A DNA stretch of 64,000 bases from Microbaculum marinum (GTDB lineage Bacteria; Pseudomonadota; Alphaproteobacteria; Rhizobiales; Tepidamorphaceae): the NCBI RefSeq assembly GCF_042646165.1, contig NZ_JBHRTC010000023.1; one strand, given 5' to 3'. This document shows, piece after piece, positions 52,215 to 60,242 of the stretch. Under the pieces are notes generated by a model. The model searched no databases and was not told the DNA's origin. It saw nothing but the letters and a program-made list of their open reading frames with translations. Positions within the stretch are counted from its first letter, which is position 1; every line of letters begins with the position of its first letter. Position numbers and translations under genes: made by a program.

Positions 52215-52418
52215 ATGGAGGGGCTGGAGGTCCGCAAGGGCGAGCAGTCGGCGTTGCTTGCCGGCGCAATCGACGTCGCGATCATCATCCCGAACTTCGC
52301 GGTGGCCCCAATCCCCTGGGAGGAGATGGGCATCTACGAGTATCGCGGCGAGCACCAGTGGCACGACCGCTCGCCTCGGTGCAGCAGTGGCTATCTCTAC
52401 GCCGGCCTGTGGAGTTGA
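52215..52418 (+). CDS. small protein, probably the C-terminal remnant of a gene paired with the E1-like gene
   Basis: Sixty-seven residues ending three bases before the start of the E1-like gene. The segment IPWEEMGIYEYRGEHQW and the end YLYAGLWS look like a folded protein's C-terminus. No ribosome site is evident and the IS3 OrfA remnant adjoins its start, so the front of the gene was probably lost. Its pairing with an E1-like gene suggests an E2-like or JAB-like partner, but I see no diagnostic residues. Confidence 0.4.
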   Translation: MEGLEVRKGEQSALLAGAIDVAIIIPNFAVAPIPWEEMGIYEYRGEHQWHDRSPRCSSGYLYAGLWS

Positions 52419-52420
52419 CG

Positions 52421-53786
52421 ATGAACCAGCAACTCCACACCACGCTCCACCGCACCGCCAAGTACTTCATGGACAGCGGGCGTGCCCGATCCCCCGAAGA
52501 GGCCATGAACCTCCTTCAGACCTTCGGCCTGACGGTCGTCGTTGGGCCCGAGATCACGATCTCTCGGGACGCCCAGATCGCCCTCCTGACCTTAGTCAAC
52601 CTCGCCCGCAGGACGTTCCTCGCCGGTGTCGAGGTGATCGGGTTGGGGAGCGCCAAGGTTATCGTTCCACTGGCCCTTGAGCCCACCCTCGCCGAGGCGG
52701 TCGCCCATCTCGGCGGTCGTGTCGTCGATCAGATCAGGGCCGACTGGCCAACCCGCCATCATCGGCTCCACTGCCCCCTCCACGACCGGTCCAGCTTGGC
52801 GGCTGACCTGGAAGGATTGGCGGGCCGGTATCGTGCCGCTCCGCGAGGACTGGAGCCTTGGCGAAGGCCTGAGCATGCCGTTGGCGCCCGCCCTGGCAGC
52901 GGCGATCTGCGCCGCAGAGGTGTTCTCGCTGCATGCCGGTGATCACGCCATGGCCGGAAAAAGGCCGGTGGGCCTCTCGATGTGGCGGCCCGACGTCGAC
53001 TGGACGACCGATGGCCCATCTGTTCCCGGCCTGACTTTCTTACCTTCGCGGCTTTGGCTGATCGGTCTCGGCAATCTCGGCCAAGCCTACGCTTGGCTGT
53101 TGGCCTGCCTGCCTTATCCGACGGGCACCCTGGAGTTGGTGCTCCAGGATTTCGACCGGCTGGCCGTCTCGAATGACAGCACCTCGATCTTGACGAACCT
53201 CGACGTGGTCGACCGCATGAAGACCCGCTGGGCTTCGGACTGGATGGAGGCCCGGGGCTTCAAGACGTTCTTGGAGGAGCGCCGCTTCGGCGCCTGGATG
53301 CATCGCACCGACGACGAACCCGCCGTCGCCCTCTGCAGCGTCGATAACGCCCCGGCCCGCTCAGCTCTTGAGCGGGCCGGCTTCGATTTCGTCGTGGAGT
53401 CGGGCCTTGGCGCAGGCCCCCAGAGCTTTCGGAATTTCTCGATGCACACTTTCCCAGGACCGAGGCGGGCAGAGCAGCTGTGGCCGGCGACGGAGGTGAC
53501 TAACGGCCCCGATGTTTCCGGCATGCCCGCCTACGCAAAACTTAAGAAGGACGGGCTCGATCAATGTGGCCTCGCCCAGCTTGCCTCCCGTACCGTCGGC
53601 GTGCCGTTCGTCGGTCTCGTCGCCGCGACCTTCGTCATCTCCGAGTTGCTGCGGCGCCTGCACGGGGGGCTGTCCTACGGCGTGATTTCGGGGTCGACCA
53701 TGTGCCTGGATGACCTTGAAGTCGCGGCGGTTCAGCGTGGTCCTTACGCCCATGGGTTCGTGCAGGTGAACGGAGGCGAGATCTGA
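52421..53786 (+). pseudogene. E1-like (ThiF-family) adenylyltransferase, frameshifted
   Basis: Two frames make one protein of about 454 residues if a single C is removed from the CCC at 52752-52754. The first frame (from ATG 52421) gives an N-terminal domain (TAKYFMDSGRARSPEEAMNL). The second continues through a Rossmann/ATP site GLGNLGQAYAW near residue 215 and an E1-type LQDFDRLAVSNDSTS stretch. CGLAQLASRTVGVPFVG follows. E1-like enzymes adenylate the C-terminus of a ubiquitin-like or sulfur-carrier protein. No catalytic Cys-containing partner domain is obvious. Either a recent inactivation or a base-calling error would explain the shift. Confidence 0.7.
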
Positions 53787-53997
53787 TCCAACCCCTCTCT
53801 GTTCGAGACGTCTCTGTGAACCCGGAGAAGAAGGCCCCCCTCTGATGTACCCGTGCCCCCTGTGCCTCCGATCCTTCTGCGGCGCAATGGATGAGGGGCT
53901 TACACTGGGGGCCAAGTTTTCTCTTCGGCATTGTGAAAAACCTGGCATCCGGGATGCCATGCCAAGGGAGTGGTGTATTTTGGAATTGTTTAATTTA

Positions 53998-54066
53998 CAT
54001 GGCTTTTAACCATGCAAAATAGTATATATCAAAATATGGCTTGGCGGAATTTTGAAAGTATGCCAT
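53998..54066 (+). promoter_or_regulatory. inverted repeats upstream of abiEi
   Basis: CATGG (53998-54002) with CCATG (54010-54014) and ATGGC (54036-54040) with GCCAT (54062-54066) form two inverted repeats in an AT-rich stretch just before the AbiEi start. AbiEi-type antitoxins repress their own operon by binding paired inverted repeats, so these are operator candidates. The stretch also holds a TATATATC element usable as a -10 region. Confidence 0.5.
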
Positions 54067-54070
54067 TTCA

Positions 54071-54919
54071 ATGGCTATGGACCATCAAAGACAGCAACGC
54101 CTAAAACCTCTCCTGGCCAAGGTGCCCCCGGGCTTCCTGGTTGATACCCCATGGCTGAAGGCCCAAGGCATCGACCCCAAGTCCATCCACGACTACGTGG
54201 CGCGAGGCTGGCTCGAACGGGTCGTCCGAGGCGTATATCGCCGCCCCCTCCCGGAGGGGGTTCCGGCCCAGGCTGAAGTTCCATGGGACAGCGCCCTGCT
54301 CTCGCTCCAGTGGATCATGAAGTACGATGTCCATCTGGGGGGGGCGAGCGCGCTCGACTTGGCTGGGTACGCCCACTACCTGCACCTAGGCCGAACACCG
54401 CATGTCCATCTATATGGCGATGTGCCGTCCTGGCTGAAGCGCCTCCCCAACGACGCGGAGATCGTCGTGCGCCGGCGCACCCTCTTTGACGATGATCCGA
54501 CCGGGATCATCGATACCAGTGGCGATACCCGGGCGACTAATCAGGCCCCCAACGTGTGGCGCTGGCCACTCAAGGCCTCATCTCCCGAGCGAGCCATCCT
54601 CGAAGCACTCGACGAGCTGCCCAATGGCGCCAGCTTCGACAATCTGGACAAGATATTCGAAAGCCTCACCACGCTGCGGCCCAAGCAGTTAATGACACTG
54701 CTCTCCGCTTGCCAGAGCGTGAAGGTGCGTCGGCTGTTCTTTGTCTTCGCCGATCGGCATCAGCACGCATGGCGCAAGCATCTGGATACCCAAAAGATCG
54801 ACTTCGGCTCTGGTCCCCGCGCCTTCGTCGAAGGCGGCAAACTCCATCCCACATACCGGATCTACGTACCCCAGGACTTCGTGCCACAAACCGATACGGA
54901 GACCGCCGCCGATGCTTGA
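54071..54919 (+). CDS. abiEi: AbiEi-type antitoxin of a type IV toxin-antitoxin system
   Basis: A 282-residue protein with an N-terminal winged-helix DNA-binding domain (about residues 1-75, including SIHDYVARGWLERVVRGVYRR) and a C-terminal antitoxin domain, the AbiEi layout. It probably represses its own promoter and counters AbiEii without direct binding. The start is the first ATG behind AT-rich sequence; the second Met two codons on is an alternative. Its stop overlaps the toxin start by eight bases. Confidence 0.85.
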   Translation: MAMDHQRQQRLKPLLAKVPPGFLVDTPWLKAQGIDPKSIHDYVARGWLERVVRGVYRRPLPEGVPAQAEVPWDSALLSLQWIMKYDVHLGGASALDLAGYAHYLHLGRTPHVHLYGDVPSWLKRLPNDAEIVVRRRTLFDDDPTGIIDTSGDTRATNQAPNVWRWPLKASSPERAILEALDELPNGASFDNLDKIFESLTTLRPKQLMTLLSACQSVKVRRLFFVFADRHQHAWRKHLDTQKIDFGSGPRAFVEGGKLHPTYRIYVPQDFVPQTDTETAADA

Positions 54920-55826
54920 CCGCTATGTGGATCAGGTGCGGCTGTTGCTGGGTGTGCTGCCGGACATCGCCAGTGAGGAGGTATTTGCCTTGAAGGGCGG
55001 CTCGGCCATCAACCTGTTTTGCCGGGACATGCCGCGCCTGTCGGTCGATATCGACCTCACCTACCTGCCGGTGGGCGATCGCAAGACATCGTTAAAGGAC
55101 ATCGACGAAACGCTGGACCGGATCATGTCGGCAATCGCCAAGCGCAACCCACGGATCCTGGCCCGGCGTATTGCCGGGGGCGGCAACAACGACACCCGGA
55201 TCATGGTGAGCGATGGCCAAGCACGAATAAAGATCGAAACATCTCCCGTGACACGAGGCACGGTGCACCCTCCAACGAGGAGGATGGCATCGGATGCGGT
55301 GGTCGACCAGTTCGGTTTCGCCGAGATGAACGTACTCGCCTTCGAGGACCTCTACGGCGGCAAACTCCATGCGGCACTCGACCGCCAGCATCCCCGCGAC
55401 CTGTTCGACATAAAGCTCCTCTACGACAACGAGGGCCTAACCGACGACCTGTTCCGCGTGTTCATGGTCTATGTGGCAAGTTCCGGCCGCCCCATGCATG
55501 AGCTGCTCGCGCCGACGGCCCCGCTCGACGAGGCCCTCTACGATGACGAGTTCGTCGGCATGACACGGGAGATGGTCACAAAGGAAGAGCTTGCCGATAC
55601 ACGCGAGCGCCTGCACGCCGACATCCGAAGACGGCTGAAGGGCGATACGGCAGAGTTTCTACTGTCGCTCCACGATGCGGAACCGGACTTCGATCTGATC
55701 GGCTTGCCAGATTCTTCAAGTCTACCAGCCGTCCAATGGAAACTGATGAACCTGGAAAAATTGAAGCGCGACAACCCGGAGAAGCACGCAGCACAACGAG
55801 AAGAACTCAAGAATCTGTTCCAATAA
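54912..55826 (+). CDS. abiEii: AbiEii-type nucleotidyltransferase toxin
   Basis: A 304-residue member of the nucleotidyltransferase AbiEii/MenT family. The active-site motif is Gly29-Gly30-Ser31 in KGGSAIN with the metal-binding pair Asp46 and Asp48 in SVDIDLTY, all intact. A conserved FEDLYGGKLHAALDRQHPRDLFDIKLL stretch follows near residues 145-171. The family blocks growth by adding nucleotides to tRNA or other RNA during phage infection. It is followed at 53 bases by the methyltransferase gene of the next locus. Confidence 0.9.
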   Translation: MLDRYVDQVRLLLGVLPDIASEEVFALKGGSAINLFCRDMPRLSVDIDLTYLPVGDRKTSLKDIDETLDRIMSAIAKRNPRILARRIAGGGNNDTRIMVSDGQARIKIETSPVTRGTVHPPTRRMASDAVVDQFGFAEMNVLAFEDLYGGKLHAALDRQHPRDLFDIKLLYDNEGLTDDLFRVFMVYVASSGRPMHELLAPTAPLDEALYDDEFVGMTREMVTKEELADTRERLHADIRRRLKGDTAEFLLSLHDAEPDFDLIGLPDSSSLPAVQWKLMNLEKLKRDNPEKHAAQREELKNLFQ

Positions 55827-55878
55827 AAATTGCATCGAAACATTGAATGGACAACAAACCAACGTAAAGTTAGGTGAC

Positions 55879-57489
55879 ATGGATTCGGGGGATAACAACA
55901 AAGCAACTCTGCTCACGTGCGCCCGTAGGGCCGCGAAGGTTCTTGCTGAGCAGACAACAACCCCGTCGGTGCGTGCCGATGCCTGCCTCGGACTCATTAA
56001 GAAGAAGAAAGCCGACGAGCGACTTGCGTCCTTCCAGAAACGCCTCCGCGCGCTCCCGATTGACGAGCGCCACTATTGGGTCGGAACGCTATACACGTTG
56101 ATGCTGCCGGCAAAGGTTCGGCGCAGCCAAGCCGCTTACTTCACGCCCCCGATTGTCGCCAACGCTGTCGTCGATCTCGCAATTGAGGCAGGCTTCAATA
56201 TGGAGAGAGACACCGTACTAGACCCAGCGGCAGGTGGAGCAGCATTCCTGTCTACGCTCGCCCGACGGATGAAAGACACCGGGCTGGACAGCACAGATGT
56301 CGCCCGCCGATTAAATGGGATCGAGATTGACGAAGGCCTCTCCCGACTATCACGCCGCCTCGTTGAAGAACAACTCGACGCTAAGCTACCCAAGAAAAAC
56401 ATCGTAACAGCCGACGCACTGAAGACTTCGACGGCAACATCATTCGATCTCGTAATCGCGAACCCACCTTACGGTCGACTATCCCTTGATGAGGTACATG
56501 GCGACGAATGGAAGCGGATCGCTCACAGTGGTCACATAAACAAATATGCACTCTTCGCGGAACTTTCTTTTCGCATCGCCAAAAATGGCGGTCTCGTTGT
56601 CCTCGTAATCCCATCAAGCTTTCGAGCGGGGCCACTCTACGATCGGATGCGCGAATTCGTCCGGGCCGAAGCGCAGGTTCTTGCAATCGCGTCGATCCAA
56701 GGCAGGGATGGTGTCTTCGTCGATGTCGCTCAGGACGTCAGCGTGCTGGTCGCGAGAAAGGGGAAGCCGCACGACATCGCTTCGCCAGTGCGTTTCCCCG
56801 TCATTGGAACAGACCTTCCCAAAGGACCTGTTGTCGAGGAGAAACTACCTGAGGAGACCGGTGCAGGCTGGCCCCTACCCGCGACGGATCCCACAACCGT
56901 CGGCGGGGCGACACTCGCAGATTATGGTGTGCAGGCCAAAGCGGGATATTTCGTATGGAATCGCGAGGGCGACCGCATGCGCACGTCGCCAGGCGATGAA
57001 ACGGTCTATCCCCTTATTTGGGCGAAGAACATTCGGCCCGGCGAGTTCTGTCGCCCAAGCGGGAAAAACGGTAGCCCCATCGATCTCATCCAGTTCGATG
57101 GGCCAAGCACCTCGATTGTCCGCAAGCCGGCCGCGGTGTTGCAACGGACAACAAACGACAAACAGCCCCGGCGCCTCATTGCTGCAATGGTCGATCCTCA
57201 AGTGCTCAAGAGATGGGGCGGCTTCGTCACCGAAAACCATACAATCTTGTTGACTGCCGACGATGCTGAACAACTGAGTCTCTTGGTCAAACTGCTCAAT
57301 ACCGGACCGGTTGATCGACGTTATCGCCGTGTATCCGGCACGGCCGCCGTTTCAGTCTCTCTACTTCGCGAATTGGACCTGCCCTCTCCTCGAGCGTTCG
57401 CCAAGGCTCTCAAGGCCGCCCGGGGAGACGCCGAGGCGGCAGCGGCTCAGGCCTACCTGTCACAACCCCCATTGGTGCGGCCCCGATGA
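55879..57489 (+). CDS. N6-adenine DNA methyltransferase with fused specificity domain
   Basis: A 536-residue methyltransferase of the type found in Eco57I-like and DISARM/BREX enzymes. Motif X (RRSQAAYFTPPIVA) precedes the SAM site DPAAGGAAF (from Asp115). The catalytic NPPY is Asn195-Tyr198 in ANPPYGRL. The C-terminal half has the target-recognition look of TaqI/type IIG enzymes (GGFVTENHTILLT, then VSLLRELDLPSP), but no nuclease domain is visible. An upstream TTG at 55843 is possible; ATG 55879 is preferred. Its stop overlaps the next start (ATGA). It probably marks host DNA so that the adjacent helicase complex spares it. It is shorter than most DISARM DrmMI proteins. Confidence 0.85.
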   Translation: MDSGDNNKATLLTCARRAAKVLAEQTTTPSVRADACLGLIKKKKADERLASFQKRLRALPIDERHYWVGTLYTLMLPAKVRRSQAAYFTPPIVANAVVDLAIEAGFNMERDTVLDPAAGGAAFLSTLARRMKDTGLDSTDVARRLNGIEIDEGLSRLSRRLVEEQLDAKLPKKNIVTADALKTSTATSFDLVIANPPYGRLSLDEVHGDEWKRIAHSGHINKYALFAELSFRIAKNGGLVVLVIPSSFRAGPLYDRMREFVRAEAQVLAIASIQGRDGVFVDVAQDVSVLVARKGKPHDIASPVRFPVIGTDLPKGPVVEEKLPEETGAGWPLPATDPTTVGGATLADYGVQAKAGYFVWNREGDRMRTSPGDETVYPLIWAKNIRPGEFCRPSGKNGSPIDLIQFDGPSTSIVRKPAAVLQRTTNDKQPRRLIAAMVDPQVLKRWGGFVTENHTILLTADDAEQLSLLVKLLNTGPVDRRYRRVSGTAAVSVSLLRELDLPSPRAFAKALKAARGDAEAAAAQAYLSQPPLVRPR

Positions 57490-60242
57490 AACGTCGCCGT
57501 TTTGATCGTCCGCCAGGCAACGGCTTTGAGGACCGTGCTCAACAACAGCAGGAGCTCAAGGAACGTCGAGACGCCCTCCTCGAGAAGATGAGAACGGCAG
57601 CGAACCAACGTGCAGCGCATCAGAAGGACGCGGAGGCGGAGACAAAAGCCACTCGGGCCCACCGTAACGTAGAAGCCTACCTGCAAGCGCTCGCCGATAT
57701 GCCTTTCTATCGACTCGGCTCACGCGCAAGGGCGTATCTCGCACCTTGGTATCAAACGATTGTCCGATCTGCCCTCGAAGCAATGAACGACGGCGGAGCG
57801 CGCGTGGTAATGTCGTGGCCGCTCTCCCAGCCATGCCCGTCGGGCATCTTGGACTTGATCGCCCTTGGCGCGACCGCGAGCGCGCAGCCGACCCAAATTG
57901 TCGTCGCTAGCCAACACGAGGACGCCCGCGAGCAGGCCGACGGCTTACGGGCCTTGCTTTACCCATACGCGCGCAGCACGCATGCAGCCGCACGACAGGT
58001 GCAGGTTGACCGAACCCAGTTCGGTTCGGTCCACTTCGATCACGTCAAGAGGTGCCTCGACGGACCAGCAACGCCGGGAACAAAAGACTACCATCAAGTG
58101 CTGTCCCGCGTCCGCCAACTCACCGGACAAGCGATAGACGGTCAATCCTATGTCGAATTCGAACACCCTATCCTGGATGAGCTGGTCCCCCACGGACCTC
58201 CCGACGGGCCGCATCCGGCGAACAGCGAGCTTTTGTGGCGCACCAGGAACAAGACTGACATAGGGCAATTCTCGAGAAGCGGGGCCGCAGACGATCCAGC
58301 ATCGGCGATATACTACGTATTTACCATACGGGCGAACGACGCCGTCAGCCGACAACTCGCGGCCATCGCGGAGAGTCCACACCTCTTCATAATCGACCTC
58401 TCCCGTACCGCAAGAGGACGTTTGGGTTGGAACTGGCAGGCTCGCGCAAGAGAGGTCGTCGACCAGGTACGGAAGCTGCATCCCGACACAGCTATTCTCG
58501 CTCTTACTGACGAGCCTTGGGCATACCGTGTCGCTCGTTTCGAGGTTCTCGGCTCACGAACGCCCGGCAAGAAGGGCAAGGTGTTTCCCGCACCCGGCCG
58601 GGTCGTCTTTGCTCCCGGCAACGACATTTTGACGGAGTCCCCAAAGCCCGCACCGGCTTTCGAGGGGCCGGTGGATATCGAGGTCGATGGCTTCTTTGGC
58701 GATTTGGACCGCCTGATAGAGCGCCTTCGATCGCTTGCGCGCGCGCTCGCAGACCGCGGAAACCCCTCGGAAGCCGCGACCGTTCGAGACGTCATTGCTA
58801 CGATCCGTCGCTCCGCATGTCTGCCCGGGTCGCTCTCGGCTTTTTCCGCGTTTCTTGAGACTGAGACGACGACGGCAATGGCCGCCGACATTTTCGCGTC
58901 ATATCGTATCGGCGCCAACCTGACTTCATTGAGCGATATTCGAAGCCTTGCCAGTCAGCTGGACGTTGGACAGGAGATTGCCACCAATGCCCGGGAACTT
59001 ATGCGTGCCTTGGAGGCCCAAACGCCGATGGCGTTGCTGCTTCAAGACGCGATGCAGGCCTTGCTTCGATCAAGCTCACGCTCTTTGGTCGTCTTCCGTT
59101 CCGACATGATCGCTGAGTTCGCAACCAACGAACTCACACAACGTATTCCCAAACTCGATGACCGTCTCGATAGCGACATGGTCCGTCTTGGCGGCAGCGA
59201 GCTGATCGCAACCGTCTCTGCAGCACATCTGTCCTTCCGCAACCAATTCAAGCGTGTGATTCTCGTAGCACCGACGAGCGCTTCAATCCTCGCAACCCTC
59301 GCTGAGCCATGGTTGCCTGACCGCATGGTGATTCTCGCGGATGCCGACACTCTGGCTTTCGCCGCCAAGGACGCCGAACGCTTGGCGTCTGAACTAGATG
59401 ACGGTGTGGTGGCAAAGCGGCTCCGGCAATTCGCCTCGCAGGGCTTTGCGCGGATCTCTGAGATTGGCCGGCACGCCGTGCGCTTGGACGACGAATTGCC
59501 GTCCGAGGATATCGAATTTCCGACTGGCACGGTCATTGATCTCAGTGGCGGCGGCCGGGACGACCGGGACCTTCTCGAGATCCGAATGAACAATGGCCAA
59601 CGGATTCTCTCGCGTCGGTCAACCGGCATTGTGGTTCGGCACGATGGCGCGACGACGCTCGCCTTCATCGAGAAGCCGGCCTCAGCCATCAAGGTCGGTG
59701 AAGAAATCTGCGTTATCGGGCCGGCATTCATCGAACGCGCGCGATCACTCCTGAATGTCCGCGGCACGGCCGCCGCCGAGATTCGAGAATACCACAATCA
59801 AGTGGCATCCCGTTTCGCGGCGCTTCCCGGCCACTCAATAGTGGATCGGCTCCGACACGTTGTCGCTGAGATGGGCGAGCCTCGCGTGTCGTTGGACACT
59901 GCTCGCTATTGGATTAGCTTGGAGCAAGAGCTCGAAAAGGAACTGCATGAGGTCGTCCCGCATGCACCGCAGGATCGCGATACATTTCTGAGATTCACCG
60001 CTGCACTTGGGATCGGACCGAAGCTTGCCGAAAATTTCTGGCGCTGGGCCGTCGTGGCGCAACGTTCACATCGATTACGCTCTGGAAACGTTTTTCATGA
60101 CGCGTTTCGGGGAATTCTAACCGATCCACATGCGGCACTTGCCGAGAATGTGGACAGAACCGATGAGATTCGCGCGCTCAGATCCATGGCGGAAAGCCAT
60201 GTGGCCACCGTAGCGAAGATCGAACGGGCGGGGGCGATATGA
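57486..60242 (+). CDS. 918-residue protein of unknown function in the defence locus (DrmE-like position)
   Basis: I do not recognise a family. A coiled-coil-like, charged N-terminus (QQQQELKERRDALLEKMRTA) is followed by a region with helicase-like beta-alpha patterns (VVMSWPLSQPCPSG, then LFIIDLSRT). A second such region lies around residues 590-640 (VILVAPTSAS, MVILADADTLAF). No Walker A lysine or DEAD/DEAH box is visible, so if it is a helicase-fold protein it has lost ATPase residues. The last 200 residues are helical. It is coupled by ATGA overlaps both to the methyltransferase and to the DrmA-like helicase. The slot resembles that of DrmE in class 2 DISARM. Confidence 0.75.
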   Translation: MKRRRFDRPPGNGFEDRAQQQQELKERRDALLEKMRTAANQRAAHQKDAEAETKATRAHRNVEAYLQALADMPFYRLGSRARAYLAPWYQTIVRSALEAMNDGGARVVMSWPLSQPCPSGILDLIALGATASAQPTQIVVASQHEDAREQADGLRALLYPYARSTHAAARQVQVDRTQFGSVHFDHVKRCLDGPATPGTKDYHQVLSRVRQLTGQAIDGQSYVEFEHPILDELVPHGPPDGPHPANSELLWRTRNKTDIGQFSRSGAADDPASAIYYVFTIRANDAVSRQLAAIAESPHLFIIDLSRTARGRLGWNWQARAREVVDQVRKLHPDTAILALTDEPWAYRVARFEVLGSRTPGKKGKVFPAPGRVVFAPGNDILTESPKPAPAFEGPVDIEVDGFFGDLDRLIERLRSLARALADRGNPSEAATVRDVIATIRRSACLPGSLSAFSAFLETETTTAMAADIFASYRIGANLTSLSDIRSLASQLDVGQEIATNARELMRALEAQTPMALLLQDAMQALLRSSSRSLVVFRSDMIAEFATNELTQRIPKLDDRLDSDMVRLGGSELIATVSAAHLSFRNQFKRVILVAPTSASILATLAEPWLPDRMVILADADTLAFAAKDAERLASELDDGVVAKRLRQFASQGFARISEIGRHAVRLDDELPSEDIEFPTGTVIDLSGGGRDDRDLLEIRMNNGQRILSRRSTGIVVRHDGATTLAFIEKPASAIKVGEEICVIGPAFIERARSLLNVRGTAAAEIREYHNQVASRFAALPGHSIVDRLRHVVAEMGEPRVSLDTARYWISLEQELEKELHEVVPHAPQDRDTFLRFTAALGIGPKLAENFWRWAVVAQRSHRLRSGNVFHDAFRGILTDPHAALAENVDRTDEIRALRSMAESHVATVAKIERAGAI

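Noticed and set aside
52735..52760. Programmed ribosomal frameshift in the E1-like gene
   Set aside because: There is no slippery heptamer or clear downstream pseudoknot. A one-base insertion in a short C-run is simpler.
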